Shown one piece after another: positions 42,441-54,652 of a stretch of DNA of 64,000 nucleotides. The translations under genes and the position numbers were made by a program. The stretch spans positions 190,745,159 through 190,809,158 of the forward strand of contig CM067369.1 of the NCBI GenBank assembly GCA_034401795.1, given 5' to 3'. How positions within the stretch are numbered: position 1 is the stretch's first letter; every line of letters starts with the position of its first letter. The notes below the pieces were generated by a model, which ran no database searches, had not been told where the DNA came from, and was given only the letters and a program-made list of their open reading frames with translations. This DNA comes from Chaetoderma sp. LZ-2023a. Lineage: Eukaryota; Mollusca; Caudofoveata; Chaetodermatida; Chaetodermatidae.

Positions 42441-42746
42441 TAATACTGTGTATTTGTGTATGTATGGTGATCATGTTGACGCGTTTGCGCGGGCACACCT
42501 GCCGATAGAGACAACCACGTGAGCCACCAAGATGTGATCGCGAAAACACATGCTTACCTAATGCATTTTATTTCATTTGCGGACAGAATGTGGCGATTTG
42601 TTGCGGCTCGCCGTCTCACGCCCGCTGGGTTTGCCGATAGCAGCTGTTGGCCGATTTGGCTATACATCGCACTGGCATGCTTGTGATGAGTATGATAACA
42701 TTATTAACTGGTGTGGTAAATTTGAGCTCGCTCGCTCTCTCTCTCT
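42441..42746. other. No gene recognised
   Basis: No family or coding motif seen. Confidence 0.4.
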
Positions 42747-42835
42747 CGTCCGTCCGCCCGCCCGCCCGCCCGCCCGCCCGCCCGCCCGCCCGCCCGCCCG
42801 CCCGCCCGCCCGCCCGCCCGCCCGCCCTCCCACCT
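42729..42835 (+). repeat. (CT)n and (CCCG)n microsatellite
   Basis: CTCT units, then about 20 CCCG units and a CCTC-rich tail to about 42910. The minus strand has regular G runs. Pro/Ala/Arg and Gly-rich frames are artefacts. Confidence 0.97.
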
Positions 42836-43134
42836 CCCTCCCTCCATCTCTCTCGCTCTTTCTCTCCCTCTCCCCCTCCCCCCTCCCCATACACCTCCCT
42901 CCCTCTCTATCCCTGTCACTTGCTCTCAGTCTGCCGTCTAACAATTCTGTAGGATGCCGGCTAGAATAAGTTGCCAGCACTTATGCGCAATCCTATTGTA
43001 CATATGTTACAATAAAAGATGTTTTTGAAAAAGGTTAAACTGGGAAACTAGCAAATATTTTCGCAGTGACAGTGGAGTGATGCCAGCTGTCACTCGAGGA
43101 TCTGACGTCGTGATAAAAATAATATACTTGATAC

Positions 43135-43305
43135 CTGACTTCATAATTAAAGGTCTGACGATAAGGCGTTTGAATTGTGTGCCTCTTACAATTTACAATT
43201 TACTCAATATTTTCTTTTGTTGACTATCTTGAAACTATTTTGACAAGAATCATAACTTCCAGTCAAATTAGTTCCAAAATACTCAAATTGGGATCCCAGG
43301 AACTC
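43135..43305. repeat. MITE-A degraded copy
   Basis: TTGACTATCTTGAAACTATT and its partner CAGTCAAATTAGTTCCAAAA with a worn left arm. It abuts the MITE-B copy at 43319. Confidence 0.55.
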
Positions 43306-43318
43306 ATGGTTCAATGTA

Positions 43319-43502
43319 TTAACCCTTTAAACCTTGAATTTGTTCAAGAAAATGTCAAATTTCTTGAAGAAAATGTCCATTTGCAGACCAAGAGAAAACT
43401 GTTTTTGACAATTTGCCACTGGAATGATTGGCTCGTTTAGGGGCATTTCCTAAGACCACTACAGAAGCCGGTGTTGGCTGATATGAGAGGTAAAGGGCTA
43501 AA
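43319..43502 (+). repeat. MITE-B copy with both ends
   Basis: TTAACCCTTTAAACCTTG at the left and GAGAGGTAAAGGGCTAA at the right are inverted complements with mismatches, so the ends are well defined. Inside: CCATTTGCAGACCAAGAGAA and TTTGCCACTGGAATGATTGG. Confidence 0.75.
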
Positions 43503-43734
43503 AGCGATCCAAAGGCATTACACTGGCCGGCATAGTTAGAAATGGATGCCTCGGTTGATGCTGGCATCTTGGAACAATATGTGTGATGTTAAAGTTCAGC
43601 GATTTTCAGTATGTATCGGCAAAATCGCCTCACATACGCCTGAATACAGAGTTATTGGAAACCAAATACACGAATAAACTGAACACTGCCTAATGCTACA
43701 TTGTGGATCTCAACAGACGGATTCGAACTGTCAT

Positions 43735-44105
43735 TCAATTATCTGATGTAATAATCATATACGTCACATGTTGGCTGCTGCCACAATCAAAATGAAGTAG
43801 CTGTGCCACAAAAATCGAAAGGTCCATCAGGAAAGTGAACGAATTGTTTATCTGATGAAATAAAAATTTAATAAACATTCTGTTGAATATTTTAAAAACT
43901 AATTTTACTGGGATCTGTTGTTACCATATAGGGTGGGGCCGGTGAGGGTTGGGGGTTGGGGGGGGGGGTACAGCAACAGCCCTTAATCAAATTATGTTCA
44001 GATGCTTACCTGTACCGTTACCTTCAAATTTAGATTCTAGGGATTCAGGTTTCAAAGTTTCAAATCGATCAAACCACGTGTAAACAATGGGCTGGGCTTA
44101 GACAG
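43735..44105 (+). repeat. MITE-A degraded copy with a G-rich insert
   Basis: The parts are in forward order. The central loop is replaced by a G-rich stretch (43929-43968: GGGTGGGGCC, GGGTTGGGGG and a run of ten G). The right arm is GGGATTCAGGTTTCAAAG through GGGCTGGGCTTAG. Confidence 0.7.
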
Positions 44106-44107
44106 TA

Positions 44108-44256
44108 ATGGGCCATTTCACTGTATCCATCCATCATATGACGTCTTAATCAACTACGTGACATATAGAATAACATCACAATCAATGACATTATTATTAC
44201 GTCATGAATGACGTAGATTAGTACGTCTGGAAGGCATATTTGAAGACGGGAAATCG

Positions 44257-44317
<61 letters not shown>

Positions 44318-44550
44318 ATGAAGTGTATGTATTTACTATTTAATAAATATCCTGTTGAATATTTTGAAACTAATTTGACAGCAACAGCACCCAGTCAAAT
44401 TAGTTACAAAATATTCAACAGCTTAATTGTATAGTTTTCAGGAAATTGATAGTCAGTGCACTCGGGGATCAATCAGTCCGAGCACGGCGAATTTTGCGTG
44501 GAGCTTAGCTAGTGATGGGTGGGGCATAGCTAAAACTGGAACGGTCGGTT
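44108..44550 (+). repeat. MITE-A copy with an internal (GTT)n expansion
   Basis: Left arm with ATCATATGACGTCTTAATC and TTACGTCATGAATGACGTAG, then a (GTT)n run of about 24 units (44252-44316) where other copies have ACGACACGTTGTACG. The core and right arm follow, ending AAAACTGGAACGGTC. Confidence 0.85.
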
Positions 44551-44799
44551 GGTGGGCCATGGGTCGAAATGGCTCTTGTTTTATCTCAATACTGCTTACT
44601 TAGGACAATGAATCGTGTATACATCACATGCAACCCGTAGTCTACTAAATTAAATACAACATATTTGTTGATGATAATAGCTTTGCTTTAGTATTTTTTT
44701 GTTTAAAGGTGAAAAAATATTATTACTTAGATTGTGAGATTGAGATGAGATAGATAGACAATTATTAACCTATAGGAGAAACCAGTCAATGTGCCACAA

Positions 44800-45176
44800 T
44801 TGACCTTTCCGGTGTATCCATCCATCATATGACTTCATAATCAACTACATGACGTGTAGCATGACGCCATAATCAATTACTGTATGAAGGACTCGATTTA
44901 GTTCGTCTTAAACGCTTAATAGTACGACACGCTGTTCGAATTGTATTGTATGTCTTTACTATTTAATAAACATTCTGTCGAATATTTTGGAATTAATTTG
45001 ACTTGGCGCTGTGGCTGCTATAGGCAGCAACAGCACCCAGTCAAATTAGTTTCAAAATATTCAACAACTAACCTGTATAGTTTTCCGGAAATTGAGATTC
45101 AGTGAGTGGATGGATCGATTGATCCCAAAACGGAAAACCTGTAGATAGCTTAGCTCGGGGCATAGCTAAAACTGTA
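44800..45176 (+). repeat. MITE-A copy, forward, near full length
   Basis: Left end TTGACCTTTCCGGTGTATCC, a GTCTTAAACGCTTAATAGTA segment, complete core palindrome, right end GGGGCATAGCTAAAACTG. CRE-like sites are degraded to ATGACTTCA. Confidence 0.85.
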
Positions 45177-45312
45177 TTTCTTGATTAGCATTAATGATAA
45201 TGTACGCGCGCCTAGATAGTGCATTGTAGATGCAGACGTAAATATAGTAAACATGACTTATAAACCTGGACTTAGAATAACGATTTTAACCTCTCTTGTG
45301 TCAACGTAACCC

Positions 45313-45670
45313 TTTAGGTTTCAAACCATCTATTTCAAACCAATTAAAATCAGCTATGTAGTGGTCTTGAGGCATTTCTATTTGCAGGCCAAGAGAAGAG
45401 TATTTTCGAACATTTACCAATAGAATGACTGGCTCGGTAACCGGGCCAGTCATTCCAGTGGTAAATTTTCAAAGATACTCTTCTCTTGCCTTTCAAATTG
45501 ACACTGACTAACCAAAAACATAAATTTTCTTTAAAATTCTAGTGGTAAATTTAGTAGAAAAATTGTGTTCTAAAATTAAAATTACTTGAAAAATGTTGAC
45601 CATTAAAACGATTAATTGGTATAAGAAGTATTTTGAACGCATTGAGGCGCTCTTGACACAAGTGGGGTTA
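45313..45670. repeat. MITE-B copy, long form
   Basis: Both central arms are almost perfect inverted complements: TATTTGCAGGCCAAGAGAAG...ACTGGCTCGGT and its partner around ACCGGGCCAGTCATTCCAGT. The right flank (CTTGAAAAATGTTGACCATT and TTGAGGCGCTCTTGAC) is shared with the copy at 2811-3165. Confidence 0.75.
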
Positions 45671-45987
45671 ATGGCTGACAAATCGCAGAGAATATTTATC
45701 TCAGTTAAAATTGCATGAGACTCTCTGATCTTCAGTACTGTGAAGCATAACAATGTGTGATTTTTGTCACGTGCAGTCGATCACCAATCAAACATGCTTG
45801 GTATTTGGCTAGTGATTCTAGGTATTGTCATTACATTGCGGGGTCATTACAATGAGACTGTGATGAGATGCATGGCAAAGGTCGACAAATGAAACAATGA
45901 TTTCACATCATGTGACTGTACCATTTTAACACAATACTTTACCATCACACTATCTAATCACATGACGCTCGAATTGCACCAAAATCG

Positions 45988-46014
45988 TCGGGGGAGGGAG
46001 GGGGGTGGGGTGTT
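45988..46014 (+). repeat. G-rich tract
   Basis: GGGGGAGGGAGGGGGGTGGGG: four G runs within 21 bases, a G-quadruplex candidate. Confidence 0.85.
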
Positions 46015-46462
46015 GTAGACATTGGTGCATGATATCTCGCAGTCGATGTCAAATCACTGCAACAAATATTTGCCATGTTTTGTGATGAACTCGCGCCAGT
46101 CTACTCCCAGCTTTACTAACACCTTTTGCCAAAGAAAGAATGATATTTGCACACTATAAATTTGTTGCAAATAACAATTGGTATTTTAAATAATCCATCA
46201 ATTACGTCCACTTCCGTGACGAGAATGATAAGAACGCAAATTACTGGGCGGGTATTAGGCCAATACCATGCCCTCTTGATCCGTTTTTTGGACAATAGCA
46301 GCCTGATGCTTTATGCTGCAAATTCTCTTATATCTGGTAATGGGCATGATGCAGCATACTCGCTAGCTTCCTCACGCTCTCATCAATCCAATGTTCTGTA
46401 TAGATTCAAGGGATGACTGAGTGCATCTCTTTTAATCATATACCTACATCGTCCCTGCGCGG

Positions 46463-46865
46463 TTGAGGACACCTCTTAGAACACTCTGATCTAAAGCCCG
46501 GGAGGACAGCTCTCAGAACAGGCCGATACAAAGCTGTGGGGGCAGCTCTCAGAACAGGCTGATATAAAGCTGTGGAGGACAGCTCTCAGAACAGGCCGAT
46601 ATAAAGCTGTGGAGGACAGCTCTCAGAACAGGCCGATACAAAGCTGTGGAGGGCAGCTCTCAGAACAGTCTGATATAAAGCTGAGGAGGACAGCTCTCAG
46701 AACAGGCCGATATAGAGCTGTGGAGGACAGCTCTCAGAACAGGCCGATATAAAGCTGTGGATTACAGCTCTCAGAACAGGCTGATATAGAGCTGTGGAGG
46801 ACAGCTCAGAACAGGCCGATATAAAGCTGTCGATGGCAGCTCTCAGAACAGGCTAATATAAAGCG
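46463..46865 (+). repeat. 37-bp minisatellite, about 11 units
   Basis: The unit runs GGAGGACAGCTCTCAGAACA then GGCCGATATAAAGCTGT, with the flanks ACAGCT and AGCTGT inverted to each other within each unit. Units differ by one to three bases; one lacks four bases. Confidence 0.95.
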
Positions 46866-46867
46866 GG

Positions 46868-47062
46868 TTTGTTGTAATTATGATGTCGGCATTCAAGTGC
46901 CTCGTTGTGGTCATGCCAGGCGAGTACGGGATAATGCCACTATATGTGTGAATGATTCACAGATTCCGAACATACAGTGCTTATTCATCACATTCGTTAC
47001 TGTTTTACGGAAATTAATTCTTAACCATTTCAACATGAAAAGCAAAGATAAAGACTCCATTA
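46868..47062 (+). repeat. Repeat E copy 1
   Basis: GATTCACAGATTCCGAACAT, TTATTCATCACATTCGTTAC and GGAAATTAATTCTTAACCAT recur in order at 50024-50213. Confidence 0.65.
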
Positions 47063-47267
47063 TAATGTAAGAAATTTAATGTTGGTATGACATTTGTGAA
47101 ATTCCATGCTTTCAATGCAACATGTCATCCTTCAATGTTCAGAAGTGTTAACAAATCATGTTTCAGGGTAGAATATCATTTTCAGCACTAAGAATTCGTA
47201 AATTATTGTCTTTCAGTGCGTAGAATTGACAACAGATACCACTCCAGGTACATTAGATTTAACGAAA

Positions 47268-48972
47268 AGGGATCCAAGCAGCCCTCTATGCAGATGACCT
47301 CGTACTCTGGTGCACCGAGGAGTACACAACGACTGCTAATACAGAATGCAGCTCGCCTTGGATAGAATTACAGCTTGGGCCAATCGCTGGTGTATTACCA
47401 TCAACAAAGAAAAATCATCAGCCATGCTATTCTCACTGTCCACCAAAACCAAGGTTGGCAATCTGACACTGGGCGGTACTCCACTCGAGTACGAGGACCA
47501 GCAGACATACCTGGGAGTCACTTGTGACAGAAGATTAACATGGAAGGAGCACATCCAGAACGCAGAGGCAAAGGCCAGAAGAAAGCTAAACATCATGAGG
47601 AAGCTGGCAGGAACAAAGTGGGGTGCCAATGAAAGGATCCTCAAGACCATCTACCTAGGTGCCGTACGACCACACCTTGAGTATGGATCCAGCTCATGGA
47701 TAACAGCAGCTAAATCTCATCAACAGAACCTCGACAGAGTACAAAACCAGGCACTGCGCATCATCACTGGTGGAATGAGATCAACACCAATAGAGAAAAT
47801 GGAGCAGACAGCAGGCATCCCCCCCCCCCCCACTTAGTAAAGGAAGGGAATGCAAAGCACTGATCCAAGCTGCAAAGTTCAAATCATTCAACAACCACCC
47901 GATGAAGATCAGGCAAGCACAGCTGTCATCAGGAAGACTTAAAAGATTAAGTTTTGTGAAAGAGACAACGGCACTTCAAAGGAAACACCAAGAAATGTTG
48001 CCAGCACAAATAGAAGACCCAAACCACACCATTGATCCTCCACCCTGGGAAAACAAACTAGAGAACGTAGCTATTCGCACCACAGTACCTCATCTCACAA
48101 CCAAAGATGAACACAGTGATGTGAGCAAGAAGGCCCTGACCCTAGCCATGCTGAAAGAAATGTACCCTCAGGAGACATGGATAAAGATCTACACAGATGG
48201 ATCAGCCAAAGATGCAATTAGGAGCGGAGGGCCGGACTGCACATACAGTATCCAAACGGACAACATGAGTCAGCTGCAATACCAACAGGCAAACACTGCA
48301 CAAACTACAGAGCTGAAGTCGAAGCACTGGCCCATGCAGCTAATACGATCAGCAGAACAGCAGACCCTATTGCACAGATTGTCTTTTTATCTGATGCCCG
48401 CTCCGTTCTTGGGGCTATCACCAAAGGTAAGCTGCCACCACTTGAAGAAGCATTACATACCATCAAATGCTTTCGGATAGCATTGCAGTGGATCCCCTCA
48501 CACTGTGGAGTCCAAGGAAATGAGGAAGCAGACAAGATGGCAAAGGTGGGTGCAGAAGAGAATCAGACAGAAAACATGGTTACACATACAGAGATGAAGA
48601 CTATCATCAAGTCACTTTATAGAACACCTCAATCAGAAGATGCCTACCATCATCTCTCGAGGCCAGAGCAAGTGACCATTTTCCGTCTCAGAACTGGACA
48701 TAACAGACTAAACCAACACATGTACAGGTGGTTCCACCTTACGACATCGCCCGCTTGTCCTTGTGGAGAAGCAGAACAGACCACAGAGCACATACTTCAA
48801 TGTTGCAGTACGTATCAGCTGCTGAGAGAAGAGATCTGGCCTTTGTCAACCTCTTTTCTTGAAAAACTGTACGGGCCTGTGGAAGAACTGCAGAAAACCA
48901 CAGATTTCATCTTGAGAACGGCTCTCCAAGTGTGATACCAGCGATCGAAAAGAAGAAGACGAAAAGTGTATC
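47268..48972 (+). pseudogene. LINE with RNase H, 5'-truncated
   Basis: The copy enters inside the RT palm: IQAALYADDLVLW (YADD at 47287-47298), then KTYLGVT-type (QQTYLGVTCDRRLTWKEHI) and VRPHLEYGSSSW thumb landmarks to 47837. A C run at 47819-47830 shifts the frame. The next part leads to an RNase H domain (WIKIYTDGSAKDA at 48183-48203), and a second frame change falls between about 48230 and 48305. RNase H continues with RAEVEALAHAAN, FLSDARSVLGAI and IPSHCGVQGNEEADKMAK, then a C-terminal Cys/His motif (ACPCGEAEQTTEHILQCC). Stop at 48933-48935, followed by an AAGAAGAAG-type tail. The RNase H after RT places it with the I/Jockey-related LINE groups. Endonuclease and ORF1 are missing. Confidence 0.85.
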
Positions 48973-50023
48973 GCGTTATGTAAACGCACATTAAATACTG
49001 TCCTGGTTTAAATTTAATTTGATTGTTATGCCATCTAACGTTTGATTATGTTGTTGTTTGTGGTTATAGACGTGCTGCACTAGTTCATAAGAAAGGATCC
49101 ATCGCCGCTTAATCAAATAAAACCCATGAAGATTATAATGTGTAGAGTGCAGCGCTGAGACAGTGGCAGTGATGATGTTTGTTTTTATCTTTCACACAAG
49201 CAAGACCGGGTAAGCTAGATATACAATTTATTGCTTAAGATGCCATAATTGAAAAATATATTTAATTCAGGCACACACATATACAATCCAAGTTGCCTAT
49301 ATTTATTTTTTTTAATGTATGTCTGGGTATATGTAAATACACTGCATTCAGGAAAAAATTAGGGTTGTATGTATTAATGAATAATATACCAAAAGTGTGT
49401 GGATTATCGCCTACCACACCATGTTAAGTTTATGCCATCATAGATTGCTATATTATAACATAAGTTAATAACTTGATCACGATGCTCATACTAACGACGG
49501 AGTATCAGAAGAAGAGGAAAAAGACACGAGAAAATGACAGAATTCTTAGCTCAGTATATCATTTTAAAGTATCCGATTGTGAGTCTCCTCGACCAAATAG
49601 ACACACTACAAATAACACGTAAGATGATAGTTCGAAATCCGGTTGCGCGGGCAGATATTTTAGTAACTGATGTACAAATGAACGTCCATAAAGCACAGAT
49701 TTACACCCAACATAACACTATATAACCGTGCCAGAAATAGGATATAGGGAAGAACAAAGGGAAAATAAGCGATTTAAATTCTGAACTGACAACCATAAGG
49801 GAAATGTACGCTCTCATCAAATCAGTAATAAGCGTGGCCCAAAAGAGTGTGGGTTATAACAAAATAAAGGTATATATTTCCCACGCCAAAATTGGGTAGA
49901 TGTTTTTTGGTCATATGCCATTGTGACTTCGCCATAAATCTACTGACAGAAATTCTGTTGCAATTTTGCCCGGGTGCACCTAAGATTTTTCTTAGATTGA
50001 CTGGGCCATAACGCGAGTTTGGG
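48973..50023. other. No gene recognised
   Basis: AT-rich DNA; a 63-codon open frame at 49534 carries no motif. Confidence 0.4.
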
Positions 50024-50213
50024 GTCATTATAATGTCTGTATTCATGCGCAAATTGTGTGGTTATATTAGGAACATCCAATGATGAGGTTACTATATTTG
50101 AGAACCATTCACAGATTCGGGACAAAAAGTGATTATTCATCACATCCGTCATTGTTTTAACGGAATTAATTCTTAACAATTTCAGCCTGAAAAACAAAGT
50201 TAAACACTCAAAT
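50024..50213 (+). repeat. Repeat E copy 2
   Basis: Matches 46868-47062, for example CATTCACAGATTCGGGACAA and ATTAATTCTTAACAATTTCA. Confidence 0.65.
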
Positions 50214-50269
50214 GTGATATACAAAAGGCCCAACGGACCTGTATCAGCCACCTGGAATACAGTCATTCC

Positions 50270-51370
50270 AAACAGAAAGGCCATCGCTTATAAGTAGAAC
50301 CATATGGTTTGGCCAAATTGAAATTGCAAAGAAACAGGGACGTGTCCTACCTAATTTTGTCAAAATCGGTCCATGGGGTCTCGAGAAGAAGACGTTTTAA
50401 AGATCATATTGCTTTAGTATGGACGTTCTTAGATGGAAAATAATCCAAGATGGCCGCTAAACCATTTATCCAACAGTTATCAAAGTGACAAATTTGAAAT
50501 TAGCATCATCAAACACCTAAATAAAACCAATTTTGGCTTCAAAGTGGAACAAATAAAAATCCAATATGGCCGCAAACCAGATTACAATTTGATTGGACCA
50601 TGGTGACCATGTTTCTCCGTATCAACTTCCCTTGAACCAGATTGAATGGCGCTTAGTGTCGAATCGTATCTCACACATTTCAGCCCGATCTGTTCATGGC
50701 TCTGTAGAAGACATCGTTTTCGTGAAAATTAGGTCATGGAAGATGACCGCCTAAGAAATTGACCAATCAAGTTCTCTTGAGGAAACTTGGTTCAGAGGTT
50801 GCCTTAGCTGACCTTTTATGAGTTTATATATTAAGAACATATTCAGCAAAAATCAAACATGGCAGCTAGGCAAATTGTTCGATCAGCTTTGTTTAACCAA
50901 ACCTGGATCTCTATGCCAGCATGATGCTTCCTGCCAAAGATAATTGAAATAGTTCCAGTGGTGCTCGAGAAGTGGAAATTTAAAACTTACTTTTGTTTTA
51001 ATATGGGCGTGTTTGTCTGGAGAAAAACTCGAGATGAAACCAAAACCGGTTGTCCAACTGTTTTGGAAACGGCAGATTTGAAATCATAATACCAAAATAC
51101 CTCATAAACCGCAATATGTCTGTCTGATCCATTTTGCTGTTCTGGATAAAAAATGTTTTCACGAAAAATAGTTCATGCAAGATGGCCGCAGAAGCATTTC
51201 AGCAATCAAGTTTCCTTGAATGAACTTGATTGAGCTTTCACCCTAGATGAAGTTTTATGAGTTTTGAATTGAGCCGCCAAACGGTTTCAGAGAGGATTTT
51301 TATAAAGGTTTTATAAAATCAGCCAAAATCGAAGATGGCGACTGGATAAATTGGATAATATAGAGCGGAA
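50270..51370 (+). repeat. Repeat F: 'AAGATGGCCG' non-coding repeat, long copy
   Basis: Recurring blocks CTCGAGAAGAAGACGTTTT, CCAAGATGGCCGCTAAACC, AATCAAGTTTCCTTGAATGA and TTTTATGAGTTTTGAATTGA. The block near 51125-51330 is repeated at 63415-63600. The type is widespread in molluscs and brachiopods as I recall; no coding capacity. Confidence 0.6.
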
Positions 51371-52340
51371 AGGTTAAACAGATTTAGCAGAATATCTTCT
51401 TATAAGACATTCAGTCTAGATAAAGCTTTAGGAATGCATTATACGACACAATTGAGCCATCCTGTGGGCTGTGATACAACCACATTAAGACAAATATAAA
51501 ATAGTCCTTGAAATGAAAGATACATTTGCAATGACTTCGTCGCATAATAAAGAAATAATGAGACACCATATATCATTCTGAGATAGCATTTCATTTTCTG
51601 GCCATGCAGTGCGATGATCCTAGTCTTATTGAGCAACAGCCATTCCAACATGACACGAATGCTGACTTTGTCTTTAGTTTGCAAATCATCCTAACGAATG
51701 CCATTCTAATTAATCAGAATACTGGCTTCAACCTATGGAAAGGAACCAAATATGTTATTTGCTGAATAACTAGTTATACTAATTTGACTAAAAACCGATG
51801 CTCCTATTGCCTGCAACGACTGTCTTATAAATTGTTGCTAAGAAATCAGGAATGTGTTTGCGTTACTATCTTTTAGATGACATCCACAGTCTGCTTTTAT
51901 AACTCAATATGTTATCTCAGAAGATCCCGGTGAGGAAGTCGAGACGTGTGATATACTGTGGTTTTAAGCCTGGTGCATTCTTCACGCATTATTGCTGTCA
52001 GGCGCGGTTAGAGTGCCATGATCATATTCCGTTTTACTGGACATTGACAAACGGTTCTTTGTAACGACCTCACACACTCTCACAGCATTAGCATGAGAGT
52101 CGTGAATGAGACATGATGGGAATGATAGACAATGACTTCTTTAAATTTCCAAGCTGATCTAGTGGACGTTGTTCATATAAGGAGGTAGTATTAAAAGCTA
52201 GGTTGTGTCAGCAGCATTTTAAAGAAATATTTGAAAACATGTAATTAATTTTATCCTCGCACAATAAATGACCATGATTTATATCTGATACATAGTAGTA
52301 GTAATATCAACTTGATTAAAGCGATCATATGCCGATAAGA
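51371..52340. other. No gene recognised
   Basis: No family or coding motif that I can support. Confidence 0.4.
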
Positions 52341-52497
52341 CCACCATGACCACACCCACCACCACAATCACCACCATGACCAACACCAACACCACCATCA
52401 CAACCACCACCGCCGCCGCCGCCGGCACCACCACCACCACATCACCACCACTACCAGCACCGCCAACACCAACACCACCACTACCACCACCACCACC

Positions 52498-52528
<31 letters not shown>

Positions 52529-52792
52529 CCACCACCACCACCATCATCATAACTACCACCACCGCCAACACCACCACAATCACCACCACGACCAACACCA
52601 ACACCACCATCACCACCACCACCACCACCACCACCGCCACCGCCACCAGCACCACCACCACCACACCATTACCACTGCCAGCACCGCCAACACCACCACC
52701 ACCACGACCACCACCACCACCACCACCACTACCATCACCGCCAACACCGCCACCACCACTACCAACATCACCACAATCGATACCAACGCCAA
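52341..52792 (+). repeat. (ACC)n-rich trinucleotide tract
   Basis: CAC/ACC units with CGC, AGC and ATC variants over about 450 bp, with a partial internal duplication (ACCACAATCACCACCATGAC and ACCACAATCACCACCACGAC). Open frames are artefacts. Confidence 0.97.
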
Positions 52793-52837
52793 CCTCTTCA
52801 CCAACGATGACGGACCCACAATAATAAATGCGAGTGT

Positions 52838-53192
52838 CCAGCAAGCACACTAGCACAGGCACCAGTGCTGATAAATTCGCCACATCTGCTAGAGAAACTG
52901 CGCCATCGCATTATTAGCAGCATTACTCTGCTGCACAAGAATTCGCAGTCTTACATGTCCATATGACCGGTTATAAACAGTGTTGTGTTGTAAATCGTGA
53001 AGATTAGCTGAAGAGAAAACGTTCCTTCATCCTATTAAGCTCGTAAATTGTATCCTAATTTTGGTAACTGACCGTCGGCGATGATTCAATCATCATTGAT
53101 CACCATAATTATTCATTGATGCTGACACGATCAGGCTGTTGGTGTAATATAGAAGCACATTAAGGAGTCTGGACGTGGATTATTGCTTTACA
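52838..53192 (+). repeat. Repeat D copy 2
   Basis: Begins with the same CACTAGCACAGGCACCAG-type head next to the trinucleotide tract and runs to TGGATTATTGCTTTACAAG. Same order as 40015-40407. Confidence 0.8.
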
Positions 53193-53397
53193 AGTACACA
53201 TATTGATGCAATGCATCAAAGAAAAGAGCCTGGTTCGACTTTATTTTTAATTTCAGAAGCAAAACTGATATATAACAAAAAACACATGTGTAGTATATAA
53301 TACTTATTCAACATTGGTGGTTCTGTTATATTTAGTCAATGAGGATAACAAGTCTATTCTATATCTATACTATTCTCCATGTATTTTTGTCAAACTG

Positions 53398-53402
53398 TGA
53401 GG

Positions 53403-53444
<42 letters not shown>

Positions 53445-53457
53445 AGCTTTCTTAAAT

Positions 53458-53511
<54 letters not shown>

Positions 53512-53514
53512 TCT
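53398..53514 (+). repeat. (GA)n and (AAT)n microsatellites
   Basis: A (GA)n run at about 53401-53440, 20 bp of other sequence, then 17 AAT units (53461-53512). Confidence 0.97.
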
Positions 53515-54560
53515 ATGACGCATCCCTAATTTTCCAGTATTTGAAAGATCGAATATTTTGAGAATCATTTGACTAAGTCAAACTAGATCCAAAACTTTCG
53601 GTAGAATTTGTGGAAATTTACATCGAAATTTTGTGAATTTACTATGAATAAACAGTAATTCATTTTTTTCATTTGTTCGCAGAATGGCAGCAACCTATAA
53701 CCTGGCAGATATTGTTCCATAAACAGTAGCAGTCAGATGTTTCTGATCACTGACATATAAAGTAATTACTAATACAAACATTCACATGCATAGATTATGA
53801 CTCAGGAGATGCGGGATTGAACGTCAGGGATAGATGTTTATACAACTACCTTGCTATAGCAATCAATCCACCGATACATTAGCGGTATTACAAAGCTAAA
53901 CACTAAATCATGCCTGATTAAAAGAAATAATCGATTTTTGCTCCATTAAATCGATTTTTCAATTATTTTATTTTACACTCGATTATATAATAGGCAGGAT
54001 AAATAATCGACTATCGATGAAATATTGATTAACCGAAGAGGCCTAGGCTCTATATTGATCAAATAAAGGTATTCACATTCATATCCGCGTTGCTGTTGGG
54101 GTACCTAAATTTTAACATTTGAGCTGTAATTCAAACGCTTACTTGGCGATAGATTTAGTAATAATGGCGACAACGGAATACAGCTTCGTTCAACGCGCGA
54201 ACAGTAGTTTACTATAGTTGACTAATGACTATCTACCGGTCAAACACATCTACAATTACACTAATCCAAAAATGGTGTGCTCGACTGACAAATACTCGAT
54301 TATTGGTCACTACATTTGGCAGATCGAATCTGTGCCGAGAGGTATGTAAATAATTATTGTATGAGCATGCAGTTTATATTTATAAAATAAACCAATTTCA
54401 TTTTTTAAATGATTTGACTGAATCGTCTGTCAAAGAAGTCATGGGTGTACTGTTACTGTTACCACTTTGTTGGCAAGACCAGAGGCAATCATGCTGTTTA
54501 CAATGGTGTACCTAAATGATTAGCAAACACTTATCAAATTTAATGTGGAATAGCTGATAA
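53515..54560. other. No gene recognised; decayed MITE-A core at start
   Basis: CGAATATTTTGAGAATCATT and a partner at 53532-53600 look like a worn MITE-A core. The rest is AT-rich with ATCGATTTTT motifs. Confidence 0.4.
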
Positions 54561-54652
54561 AAATTTAATTCAAACTTAATTTATTTAAAAAATATTATTT
54601 GAATTAAATCATGATTTAAATCAATGATTTAAATCAGTCAACCCTGTATAGC
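54561..54652. repeat. ATTTAAAT-rich repeat end
   Basis: Repeated GATTTAAATCA palindromes followed by GTCAACCCTG. This pattern is common at the ends of dispersed repeats in animals; the family is not identified. Confidence 0.45.

Noticed and set aside
42577-42980. Open frames with (PARP)n or (AGGR)n
   Set aside because: Generated by the CCCG microsatellite.
46463-46865. CRISPR-like array
   Set aside because: The 37-bp units are directly contiguous without spacers; it is a minisatellite in a eukaryotic genome.
52346-52883. Open frames of Thr/Pro and Val/Gly runs
   Set aside because: Artefacts of the ACC-rich tract.
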